64,000 bases of DNA, from assembly GCA_964460465.1 (NCBI GenBank), contig CAYWSB010000007.1:5254-69253 (forward strand). Reading direction: 5' to 3'. Source of the DNA: SLRI01 sp964460465 (lineage in GTDB: Bacteria; Pseudomonadota; Alphaproteobacteria; Geminicoccales; Geminicoccaceae). Both the position numbers and the translations under genes were made by a program. Below the pieces are notes generated by a model. That model saw only the letters and a list, made by a program, of their open reading frames with translations, ran no database searches and was not told the DNA's origin. Shown here piece by piece: positions 1 through 7,522 of the stretch (positions within the stretch are counted from its first letter, which is position 1; each line of letters begins with the position of its first letter).

Positions 1-193
1 CCTCCTGACAAACAGAGCCATCCTCGTCTGCCATCAAGTCACGTAGCTTCCGCTTGAAAGATACGGGCGAAATGAGGCCTCGCCGGTCGGCACCCAACGT
101 GCGCGGCTCTCCCTCCGCGTCCGGGTCTCCGTTCGGATTCGAGCCGCGCACCTCGATCACGAGAAGGCCGGTACCTCGGTTGAAGTCGCTCAT
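1..193 (-). CDS. cas7: Cas7 (Csd2-type) CRISPR backbone protein, N-terminal part only
   Basis: The first 64 codons of a gene that runs off the left edge. The N-terminus reads MSDFNRGTGLLVIEVRGS followed by NPNGDPDAEGEPR, the signature of the Csd2/Csh2 (Cas7) RAMP family, and then a KRKLRDLM-like stretch typical of the first RRM-fold helix. Cas7 forms the helical backbone that coats crRNA in type I Cascade complexes. The ATG overlaps the stop of the upstream cas8-like gene by 4 bases (ATGA), so the two are translationally coupled. The order cas3-cas5-cas8-cas7 is that of subtype I-C. cas4, cas1, cas2 and any array would lie to the left, outside the window. Confidence 0.85.
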   Translation of the reverse strand, partial: MSDFNRGTGLLVIEVRGSNPNGDPDAEGEPRTLGADRRGLISPVSFKRKLRDLMADEDGSVCQE

Positions 194-2373
194 CCACGTA
201 ACTCCTCTGCTGGGGCCGCAACGGTCTCGCGCTCGCTCTTTCTCGGTGGCCCGGCCACGAAGCCGAGCAACAGTTCGGCCCGAAAAACGTCATCCGCGTG
301 TCGAGGCAGCCTCCCATGGAGGTCCCGACACAACGCTTCGGCATCATTGAGCTGGGATATTGCTGTCCGCATCGGCCAGCCGCGTTTTTTCTCGTCCTTC
401 GAGGCGTCTTGGCGTGTTAGCCTGAACGCTGCATCCCGCACCGTCGGACGCTTCGCCCAAGCCGCGTAGGGAGCCCAGCGTCGTGATAGCACGGCAAGTG
501 CCCTGACCGGATCGGCTTGCGCAGTGGCGAGGACGGCGTTGCCGAGAAGCGACGGGGGAACCTCGCCTTTTCGGACATCCGCGCAGTAACCAGCGTGAAC
601 GGCATCTGCTACGGCAAGCAGTTGTCCGAGCTTGAAGGCGACATCGCTCATGTAGTCCTCCTTGTGGCGACCGAGCTTGGCAAGCAGAATGCCGATGCCT
701 GCCAAGCCGCGGAGCGCAGCGTCTCGGTCGTAGTTGAGCGCATGGTGAAGCCGCTCCCGCGTTGCGTCCTGCCGAACGGCGTGCGCAGCACCAGAGATTG
801 CGCGACCCTGTCTGTCGAGAAGGCACCGCAAGCTGCTCCGCGCTACTCGCGCGGCTCCACTCTCGTTCAGGAACAGCTCGAGAGCTTCGCTGACCGTAAC
901 GCCGACAGGCTCTCTCTTGGCCGCTTCCCGGCCTTCACGAATGAATGTTGCACGAGTTAGCTTCGAGATTTGTAGCGGTGCAATCGCAGGTGCGCCTCGC
1001 CGCGCAACCACCTTGCCCTTGCTCACGATTGGCATTTGCAGCCAAGACGGCGTATTTTTCTGAGCGACGGCCCAGCCTTTCCCGGCCTCGTAAAGGTCAC
1101 CGATGCTGAACGCGCGATGGAGGATCGCCTTGGCGTTCCCTGGCTCAACCTTCCGAAGCACCGTTAATGTGACGGGCGTCATGCGGAAGTCGGCGCCGAC
1201 CTTCGCCTTCACGGCGTCGATAACGCGCTCGGTTCGTTTCAGAAAATCACCGCGCCCGTCGATCCCCTCTCCGTCGTCCGCCCGTTCACCATCATCGATG
1301 AAAATTTCCGCGAGCGGTGCCTCCAGCGCATTGTCGACGAATGCGAGCAGCAGATCGGTCTGCTTCGGCCGCTCGCTCGGAATCCCGGACCAGGTCTGTC
1401 CACGCCGATGCTCCGCCGTTGCCTCGTCAAGTGCGCCAGCGAGCCGCTGCATGAGTTCGGCGCTAACGGGTAATGCTTGGTCAGCGGCTCGCCCATATCG
1501 GTGTGCGGCCTTAATCTCTTCGTTCTTTGCGAAAAGATAAACCTGACCGAGCAGAGGTAACGTCGGCTGAGGGAAATTGCCTTTGTGCAAACTCGTAGTT
1601 GTACCAATATATGCGCAGTGCCGTTCGACATCAACGGCGTGATTGCCGGCTGCTTGAAGAGCCGCACTAACTAGGCCGACATGGTCTGCACTCACAACAT
1701 CACGCGAGTACTCACCACGTGCGACATCGAAGTATAAGGATGCTCCTAATAGACTGTCTGGCCTCCCCTGTTTAGACTTTTTTCCGATCAGCGCCAAACA
1801 AGCAATATCGACTAATTCTATGTCTCCATCATGAATAGATTCAAAAAGCCAACGACAAAGATCTTGAATAAATGCAACAGTATTTGCGCACGCCATCAGA
1901 AATCGAGTGATGACAGCCGCAACAACAAAAATATCCTTACTCGAATTTGTGAAAATTTTGTGCCGTTCGTGAAGGCTGTTTTTTAGTCCGACTGACGGCC
2001 AAGCGCTCCAATCGTTCGGCTCCACGGGATAATCGTTCGACATCGTGACTAGACGTTGTCGTCGCTCACCGAGCGAGATTTTTCTCCACTCATCGGCGAA
2101 CGCGCTGTGCCAGTCCGGGTCCTCCGGCACGGAAAGCAACGGCCGCTTTAGCTGGACGTAGGGAAAGCTGTTGTGCTTACCATTGCGGAGCGTCCACGAT
2201 GAGGCCACCCGGTCGCTCCTGAGGAGTGAGCCTTCAGCCAATCTGCCGTCTCGATCGAGGCGTAGATGAAGCGCATCGCTCTTCCCCGGGGACTGCACGT
2301 CGGGGTGTCGGAGCGTGACTGGGAAGCCGGCCGCCGTAAGGCCGCGTTCTAGGACAAAGAACTCACTGAGCAA
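190..2373 (-). CDS. cas8c: Cas8c-like (Csd1) large subunit of a type I-C-like Cascade, divergent
   Basis: A 727-residue protein between cas5 and cas7, the place of the large subunit in I-C operons, where it recognises PAM and recruits Cas3. Similarity is weak but patterned: an N-terminal stretch resembling Csd1 (LHLRLDRDGRLAEGSLL), a central segment FRMTPVTLTVLRKVEPGNAK, and a C-terminal helical part (LGIGILLAKLGRHKEDYM, then FKLGQLLAVADAV) like the 'LGRLFAVLE' helix of Csd1. It is longer than usual for Cas8c (about 580-620 residues). The start is a TTG overlapping the end of cas5 by 11 bases; no better ATG or GTG is in frame nearby. Positions about 1700-1960 are strikingly AT-rich for this genome, suggesting acquisition. 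Assignment rests mostly on position. Confidence 0.7.
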   Translation of the reverse strand: MLSEFFVLERGLTAAGFPVTLRHPDVQSPGKSDALHLRLDRDGRLAEGSLLRSDRVASSWTLRNGKHNSFPYVQLKRPLLSVPEDPDWHSAFADEWRKISLGERRQRLVTMSNDYPVEPNDWSAWPSVGLKNSLHERHKIFTNSSKDIFVVAAVITRFLMACANTVAFIQDLCRWLFESIHDGDIELVDIACLALIGKKSKQGRPDSLLGASLYFDVARGEYSRDVVSADHVGLVSAALQAAGNHAVDVERHCAYIGTTTSLHKGNFPQPTLPLLGQVYLFAKNEEIKAAHRYGRAADQALPVSAELMQRLAGALDEATAEHRRGQTWSGIPSERPKQTDLLLAFVDNALEAPLAEIFIDDGERADDGEGIDGRGDFLKRTERVIDAVKAKVGADFRMTPVTLTVLRKVEPGNAKAILHRAFSIGDLYEAGKGWAVAQKNTPSWLQMPIVSKGKVVARRGAPAIAPLQISKLTRATFIREGREAAKREPVGVTVSEALELFLNESGAARVARSSLRCLLDRQGRAISGAAHAVRQDATRERLHHALNYDRDAALRGLAGIGILLAKLGRHKEDYMSDVAFKLGQLLAVADAVHAGYCADVRKGEVPPSLLGNAVLATAQADPVRALAVLSRRWAPYAAWAKRPTVRDAAFRLTRQDASKDEKKRGWPMRTAISQLNDAEALCRDLHGRLPRHADDVFRAELLLGFVAGPPRKSERETVAAPAEELRG

Positions 2374-2998
2374 AGGTCAAAACTCCAGCTCGGACCCGCA
2401 CACCCTGCGAGAAGCGTGGCATATACTTGCCGTTGACTGGCCGATCCCAAATGCTCTCCAGCATCGACGGAACGGTCAGATTGAGGTCTGCATCCACCTC
2501 GTAGTCATCGCGGAATGGCCCCCAGTAGGAGCAGGTAAACTCGCGCCAGCCGAGGACGGGCGTGCGGAAGCATTGTCCTTGCACCAGCCTTCGTTCGAAT
2601 AATGCCTGAAGATGGTGTTCAGGGTTATGCCCTAGGCTGCCAAATTTGCCTTCCACTTTCCCGTAAAGCCGGTAGCAAACATCAGCAACGACGGTTGCGA
2701 ATAGTTGCATGTTTGCTTTCTTTCCGGCCACTGAGGCTTTTCGAAGGGGGCCGCCATAATTCGTAGTGTATTTCTGAAATCGAACTGTTCCACCTCCAAT
2801 TCCAGATTTTCTGCAGACTTCTACTTTAGTCGGGCAAATCCAGGCATTTCCGCGTCCGAGCATCGCGATCGCATCGAATATGCCCTTACATGCCGACCAG
2901 GTTGGAACGGGGTAGCTTGTTGGAGTTCCCCCTGTATCTGGGCGCGAGAACATGGCGAGTGGTCCGGCAACCTCGATCTGCACCTCATAACTTTTCAT
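2363..2998 (-). CDS. cas5c: Cas5c (Cas5d) crRNA-processing endonuclease
   Basis: A 211-residue Cas5 protein. It begins MKSYEVQIEVAGPLAMFSRP and has the SYPVPTWSACKGIFDAI motif matching the 'SYPVPTYQALKGI' signature of I-C Cas5. The C-terminal half carries NPEHHLQALFERRLVQGQCF then TPVLGWREF, matching the family's RRLEKGQCF...LGCREF block. In subtype I-C, which lacks Cas6, Cas5 cleaves pre-crRNA and stays bound to the 5' handle. The ATG at 2998 was chosen because homology begins there; the same frame stays open further upstream only because the cas3 remnant reads through. It overlaps the cas8-like gene by 11 bases. Confidence 0.88.
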   Translation of the reverse strand: MKSYEVQIEVAGPLAMFSRPDTGGTPTSYPVPTWSACKGIFDAIAMLGRGNAWICPTKVEVCRKSGIGGGTVRFQKYTTNYGGPLRKASVAGKKANMQLFATVVADVCYRLYGKVEGKFGSLGHNPEHHLQALFERRLVQGQCFRTPVLGWREFTCSYWGPFRDDYEVDADLNLTVPSMLESIWDRPVNGKYMPRFSQGVRVRAGVLTFAQ

Positions 2999-3341
2999 GT
3001 CGGAATCCTTCAACGAATGTAGCGAACCGTGCGCCAAGCCCGTTGACTCTGGACACCTCTGAGCGCGGTGCCATGCCACTTCCATAGCAGCGCTCGACTG
3101 CAACCTCCGCACAGCCGTCGCATGTTCGAGCCGGGCGCTGCCTTCGAGCCGCCGCTGGAAGCCGTCGGAATTCTTGCCGAGATCGTGCAGCAGGCCCGCC
3201 ACCAGTGCCCATTTCGGCAGCGCCGAACAAGTTGGCGTTCTCTACAGCCAGCCGCGCTACAGCCGCCAGATGCTCGGCCAGACCCTGCCATTCGCTCCGA
3301 TCCAACAGTTGCTCGCTATGGGCAGAAAAAACCTGATGCAT
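2985..3341 (-). pseudogene. cas3: Remnant of cas3 (N-terminal HD nuclease part), frameshifted and lacking the helicase
   Basis: Directly upstream of cas5 lies a short Cas3'' HD-like piece. From the ATG at 3341 it reads MHQVFSAHSEQLL...WQGLAEHLAAVARLA..FGAAEMG. Homology then shifts frame near 3206 to LVAGLLHDLGKNSDGFQRRL..EHATA, and shifts back near 3111 to AEVAVERCYGSGMA. These blocks align with the Cas3 HD pattern AHS...LAEHL...AGLLHDLGK...FQ.RL...H.TAGA. The two shifts (+1, then -1) cancel. Only about 110 residues remain; the SF2 helicase domain of a normal ~800-residue Cas3 is absent before cas5 begins. The shifts could be sequencing errors, but the missing helicase cannot be. If no other cas3 exists, this locus could bind but not degrade targets. 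Confidence 0.75.
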
Positions 3342-3574
3342 CGACCTCGACCCAAAGCAGGCACGAGCCGGCGCACGTTGACCGCCTGCCAAGCCTGGAA
3401 TGCCTAAATCTGCCTTGGGCTCAATTCCAGATAGTGATGGCGAATTGCCCGGGTCAATGCAAGAGGCCGCGCCCCCGACGGATACGCCGGCCTCGATCAG
3501 CATCGTTTGGCAGGCAGTCGGCTCGGCCGCCGCGATCCCAGACGGCGGTGCGCCGCGCGCACGGATAAATCGGC

Positions 3575-4035
3575 CGATTTTTCCGCCACCCCGTCCCAAT
3601 TTCCGGGCGCCGTCGCCGGCGCTGGCTCAACCCCTTGGCAACGCCCGGAAAACCGCGCCGCCAGGCCCCGCCGCGGCCCCCAGGAAGGTGCGCAGGAGCA
3701 GCGCAGCCGAGGAAGGCAAGGCAAGTCGCGTGGAGCCTACTGACGTAGGTGAGCACGACTTGACCGCAGTCCTGACGAAGGCTCCGGTGCTCCTCAGCAT
3801 CCTCCGCCACCCCGCGCCAATTTCCGCGCCCCCGCCCGCCACCACCGGCCAAGCCCTTGCAAGGGCCCAGAAAACCGGATCGCCCAATCCTGCCGTCCCG
3901 GCCGTCCACTTCGCCCGCACGCCCGTCCGCCCGACCCGACGCACCACCCGGCCCCGCCGCGGCGCCTGCGAAGGTGCGCAGGAGCGTCGCAGCCGGGGAA
4001 GGCCAAGCGATCGGCGCGCAGCGGACTCATGCCTC
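3575..4035. repeat. Two imperfect ~200-bp direct repeats in a gene-poor region
   Basis: Two blocks, about 3578-3735 and 3804-4030, share ordered matches: GCCACCCCG.CCCAATTTCCG, then CC(A)AGCCCTTG or CCCCTTGGCAA, then a run ending AAAACCG, then GGCCCCGCCGCGGC, then GAAGGTGCGCAGGAGC, then GCAGCCG.GGAAGGC. The second copy has extra sequence in its middle. Reading frames across the region are GC-driven and show no recognisable protein. I see no convincing gene from 3342 to 4807. Confidence 0.6.
3709..3780. repeat. 72-bp hairpin unit, related by structure to the core of the MITE at 17366-17486
   Basis: This unit begins GAGGAAGGCAAGGC and ends CCTGACGAAG, exactly as does 17391-17462, and both are 72 bp. 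Between the shared ends the two have the same architecture but different arms: an outer 6-bp stem (AAGTCG/CGACTT here, GATCGG/CCGATC there), the spacer CGYGGAG, an inner 5-bp stem (CCTAC/GTAGG here, CGTAG/CTACG there), a TGAC-type loop and TGAGCA. The arms differ while pairing is kept. A third, half copy lies at about 3993-4030. Confidence 0.7.
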
Positions 4036-4291
4036 ATGGGGGCCGCCGCCTCATGTAGCCGAAGTCGGCGATAGGCCCATGCCAGCCACCGCTAGGCCCC
4101 CAGGCCGGCCATGCGCGCGGCGCCTGCTGACCTGGCCTGGTTTTTCTTCGCGCCGGGCCGCCGTGTCCGCGGAAAATCCCTCGCGGCGGCCGAAAAACCC
4201 CCGGCTGTCGAGAAAATCCGCCGCCGATCCGGCAGTAAATTCCCCGGCGGACGGAAAAAAGACCGAAAAGGCGCCACCACCCGCCCCTGTG

Positions 4292-4489
4292 GGTCATAAC
4301 GAACGCTTATGACCAGTCATGTGCCTGCACACGAAACGCCCGATCATGGCGCGTATAGCGGCGCATTTCCGCTCGGGTTGGTTCATATAGCGGTGCAGGA
4401 ACCCGAGCCGTGCGCCGCTATACGCGCCATTTGTCATAATCTTCGCCGCTATATGCGCCATAAGCGTTCCTTATGGTGCATCGAGCGGC
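4292..4489. repeat. Cluster of three palindromes sharing a TATAGCGGYGCA motif
   Basis: Three hairpins occur in 200 bp: 4292-4314 (GGTCATAA, 7-nt loop, TTATGACC); 4346-4430 (perfect 20-bp outer arms at 4346-4365 and 4411-4430, inner arms CTCGGGTT/AACCCGAG); and 4445-4489 (GCCGCT outer arms, ATGCGCCATAA/TTATGGTGCAT inner arms with a G-T pair). The motif TATAGCGGYGCA or its complement occurs in both arms of the large palindrome and in its loop, and a close variant opens the third hairpin. This looks like an array of protein-binding sites or a structured mobile repeat. Confidence 0.65.
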
Positions 4490-4504
4490 GCATTTGGCCC
4501 GATT

Positions 4505-4620
4505 CGCGACGAACGAACCCGCGAACGAACCCACCAAACGACGAACGAACCCACCGATTCGACGAACGAACCCGGGGAATCGACGAACGAACCCGGGAAC
4601 CCGCGAACGAACCCGGGCTG
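4505..4620. repeat. Short tandem repeat, period about 21 bp (GAACGAACCC core)
   Basis: GAACGAACCC recurs exactly at 4511, 4523, 4543, 4564, 4585 and 4605, giving spacings of 12, 20, 21, 21 and 20 bases. The linkers vary (CACCGATTCGAC, GGGGAATCGAC). This is a small minisatellite, not a CRISPR array: the spacers are only 10-11 bp and resemble one another. No gene is evident between it and the stop codon at 4808. Confidence 0.8.
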
Positions 4621-4807
4621 CCGGGATGTCGCACCCGCCTTCCGTTTATCGTGGTTTTTCAGTGGCCTGGCGGGCGCGATTTTTGGTCGGGGTGAAGTTT
4701 CGGGCGAGCCGGCCGGGGACGGGCGAACCCGGGAACCCGAATCCGCCGAGCGAACCCGGGGCGGGCTTGACGGCGGCAGCGGTTTAGGATACTTTACCTA
4801 TCGTCGT

Positions 4808-7522
4808 TCAGGCGTCGGCGAGGCAGAGGTCGGGGACGGCGGCCGCACCGATCGGCCGGCTCTTGAGGAAGCCCTGCCACTCGTCGCAGCCGAAGCTGCC
4901 CAGCATCGCCAGCTGGACCTCGCTCTCCACCCCCTCGGCCACGACCTGCATGCCGAGGCCGTGGGCGAGGCCGATGATCGCCTTCGCCAGCGTCGCGTCG
5001 CGCGGCCGCCGGGTCATGTTGCGGACGAACGAGCGGTCGATCTTGACCCGCTGCACGGGGAAGCGCTGCAGGTTGCTGAGCGAGGAGAAGCCGGTGCCGA
5101 AATCGTCCAGGGCCAGGCTCACGCCGAGGCGGTGCAGCGCGTGCACGGTCCGCTGGGTCGCCCGGTCGGCATCGAGCAGCGCCGTCTCGGTCAGCTCGAG
5201 CTCGAGCTGCTCGGGCGCCAGGTGACCCCGGGCCAGGAACCGCTTGACCTCGCCCACGAGGTCGCCGCTGCGGATCTGCAAAGGCGAGACGTTGATCGCC
5301 AGCCGCTGCGGCACGAAGTTGCGCCGCTGCCAGCGGTCGAGGTCGAGGGCGGTCCGCTCGAGCAGGAACGAGCCCAGCCGGCCGATCAGCCCGCACTCCT
5401 CGGCGAGGCCGATGAAGCGGTCCGGCGGCACCGCGCCGCGCTCGGGGTGGGTCCAGCGCATCAGCGTCTCGAAGCCGGTCACCCGGCCGCTCCGGACGTC
5501 GAGCTGCGGCTGGTAGACCAGGGTCAGCTCGGCCCCGTCGACCGCCCGGCGCAGGTCGCCCTCCAGCGCCACCCGCTCGGCGGTCTCGCTGTGCAGCACC
5601 GCGTCGTAGAGCCGGAACGTGTTGCGGCCCTGCGACTTGGCCCAGTAGAGCGCCATGTCGGCGTGGCGGAGCAGGGCGTCGCGGTCGGCCGCGTCGGTGG
5701 GATAGAGGCTGATGCCGAGGCTGGCGGTGACGCGGAGCTCCGCCCCGTCGACCCGCATCGGCGCCTCGAGGCTCTTCATGATCTTGCGCGCCGGGATGGT
5801 GGCGTCGTGCGGCCGCCTGAGGCCGCGCAGGATCAGGATGAACTCGTCGCCGCCCATCCGTGCCACCGTGTCCTCGGCCCTCACCGCCGCCCGCAGCCGC
5901 TCGCCCACCTGCACCAGCAGCGCGTCGCCCATGGCGTGGCCGAGGCTGTCGTTGATCGCCTTGAACCGGTCGAGATCGAGGAACGCCACCGCCACGAGCT
6001 CGCCCGAGCGCTGCGCGTGCTCGAGGATCCGGGCGAGCCGGTCGTTGAACAGCGTGCGGTTGGGCAGGCCGGTGAGCGGGTCGTGGGTCGCCTGGTAGAG
6101 GATGACCGCCTGCGCCTCCTTCTGCCGGGTGAGGTCGCGGAACGCCGCCACGTAGTAGCCCTGGCCGTCGAGCACCGCCTCGCTGATCGTGCCCTCGAGC
6201 GGGAAGCGGCTGCCGTCGGCGCGCCGGCCCGTGGCCTCGAAGCTGCGCCCGTCGGCATGCCGGCCGATGTCGCCGCCGACCCACGGCGCCTGGCCGTCCG
6301 GGGCGAACAGGGCCGCCATCTCCCGGCCGCGCATCGCCGCGGCCGTGGTCTGGAACAGGCGCTCGGCGGCCGGGTTCATGCTGTCGATCCGGCCGGCGCT
6401 GTCGCAGGTGACGATCGCCTCGCCCACCGACGCCATGATGGTGCGCAGCCGCGCCTCGCTGCGGTTGAGGGCCGCCTCGCGGCGGACCGCGGCGGTGATG
6501 TCGGTGTAGATGCCGACCGTGCCGCCGTCCGGCATGCGCGATTCGCTGAGCTCGATGTGCCGGCCGTCCCTGAGCGGGAAGCGGCAGGTGCCGCCGGCGG
6601 CCCGGCAGGCGAGGCGCTGCGCCTTCCAGGCGGCGTAGGCGGCGTCGTCGAGGTCGAGCAGCGCCCGGGTATGGCGGTCGAGAAACGCCGTGAAGGTCCG
6701 GTCGCCCTGGCCCAGGTCGATGCCGGCGAAGAACGAGCGGAAGCGGCTGTTGTGCAGCACCAGCCGGCCCTCGGCGTCCCAGATGGCGAAGCCGTCGTTC
6801 ATCGCCTCGGTCGGCAGGCTGAGGCGGTCGCGGGCGAGGCGCAGCGCCCCGAGATTGTCGGTGAGCCGGTCGAGCATCGCGTTCACCGCCCGGCCGACCC
6901 GGGCGATCTCGTCCGTGCCGTCGATCACTGCCCGGGCGGCGTCGTCGCCGGCGCTGATCCGGTCCGCGGTCTCGGCCAGCCGCTGCAGCCGGTGGGTCAA
7001 GAGATGGCCGAACCAGTAGGCCGAGAGCGCCATCAGCGCGATCCCGGCGCCCGCGATCAGGGCACCACGCCGGTAGGCATCGCGAAAGCTGGCGTGCAGT
7101 GCCGCGTCGCTGAGCGTCACCGCGAGCGTGCCCAGCCGGTGCTCGCCGGCCGTCACCTCGACGACCCACTGGCCCGGATGGGGGCTCTCGCGCCGCGCCT
7201 CGATCCGGCTGCCGAGCCGGGCCGGGTCCTTGGCGGCGACGATCCGGTCGCCGAGATCGGCCAGCACCAGATCGGCGAACTTGCGCGAGGTGGCGGTCTC
7301 GCTGATGAACGCCTGAAGCTCGGTGTAGTCGTCGGTCAGGAGCGCCATCCGGCTGAGATCGGCGAGCAGGGTGACCACGTGCCGGTCGGTGCGCTGCCAC
7401 ATCTCGACCTGGCTGGTCAAATGCTGGCGCAGGGTGAAGAACAGGAGTGCGGCGCACAGCACCAGCTGCAGCGTGAAGATCACGAGCACGAAGCGCCAGC
7501 GGAGCGACAGGTCGAGCCGCAT
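4808..7522 (-). CDS. Membrane sensor with HAMP, PAS-PAS, GGDEF and EAL domains (c-di-GMP turnover)
   Basis: A 904-residue protein. Transmembrane helices at about 10-31 and 152-172 enclose a ~120-residue periplasmic sensor. They are followed by a HAMP-like linker (about 173-225), a PAS domain from about 235 (MNDGFAIWDAEGRLVLHN), a second PAS from about 360 (ASVGEAIVTCDSAGRIDSMN), a GGDEF domain with intact GGDEF at 557-561 and an I-site RAED at 548-551, and a C-terminal EAL domain. The EAL residues look complete: ETLMR (ExLxR form), NVSPLQ, ELTET, DDFGTGFSS, a Lys in VKIDRSF, AEGVE and a late Gln. Both synthesis and hydrolysis of c-di-GMP are therefore possible. The ATG at 7522 overlaps the last base of the PhnD-like gene's stop (TGATG), so both are made together and the binding protein probably signals through this receptor. 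Confidence 0.9.
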   Translation of the reverse strand: MRLDLSLRWRFVLVIFTLQLVLCAALLFFTLRQHLTSQVEMWQRTDRHVVTLLADLSRMALLTDDYTELQAFISETATSRKFADLVLADLGDRIVAAKDPARLGSRIEARRESPHPGQWVVEVTAGEHRLGTLAVTLSDAALHASFRDAYRRGALIAGAGIALMALSAYWFGHLLTHRLQRLAETADRISAGDDAARAVIDGTDEIARVGRAVNAMLDRLTDNLGALRLARDRLSLPTEAMNDGFAIWDAEGRLVLHNSRFRSFFAGIDLGQGDRTFTAFLDRHTRALLDLDDAAYAAWKAQRLACRAAGGTCRFPLRDGRHIELSESRMPDGGTVGIYTDITAAVRREAALNRSEARLRTIMASVGEAIVTCDSAGRIDSMNPAAERLFQTTAAAMRGREMAALFAPDGQAPWVGGDIGRHADGRSFEATGRRADGSRFPLEGTISEAVLDGQGYYVAAFRDLTRQKEAQAVILYQATHDPLTGLPNRTLFNDRLARILEHAQRSGELVAVAFLDLDRFKAINDSLGHAMGDALLVQVGERLRAAVRAEDTVARMGGDEFILILRGLRRPHDATIPARKIMKSLEAPMRVDGAELRVTASLGISLYPTDAADRDALLRHADMALYWAKSQGRNTFRLYDAVLHSETAERVALEGDLRRAVDGAELTLVYQPQLDVRSGRVTGFETLMRWTHPERGAVPPDRFIGLAEECGLIGRLGSFLLERTALDLDRWQRRNFVPQRLAINVSPLQIRSGDLVGEVKRFLARGHLAPEQLELELTETALLDADRATQRTVHALHRLGVSLALDDFGTGFSSLSNLQRFPVQRVKIDRSFVRNMTRRPRDATLAKAIIGLAHGLGMQVVAEGVESEVQLAMLGSFGCDEWQGFLKSRPIGAAAVPDLCLADA

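Noticed and set aside
4505..4620. Possible CRISPR array near the cas genes
   Set aside because: The repeated core is 10 bp with 10-11 bp similar linkers; CRISPR repeats are 25-40 bp with unrelated spacers of similar length. It is a minisatellite.
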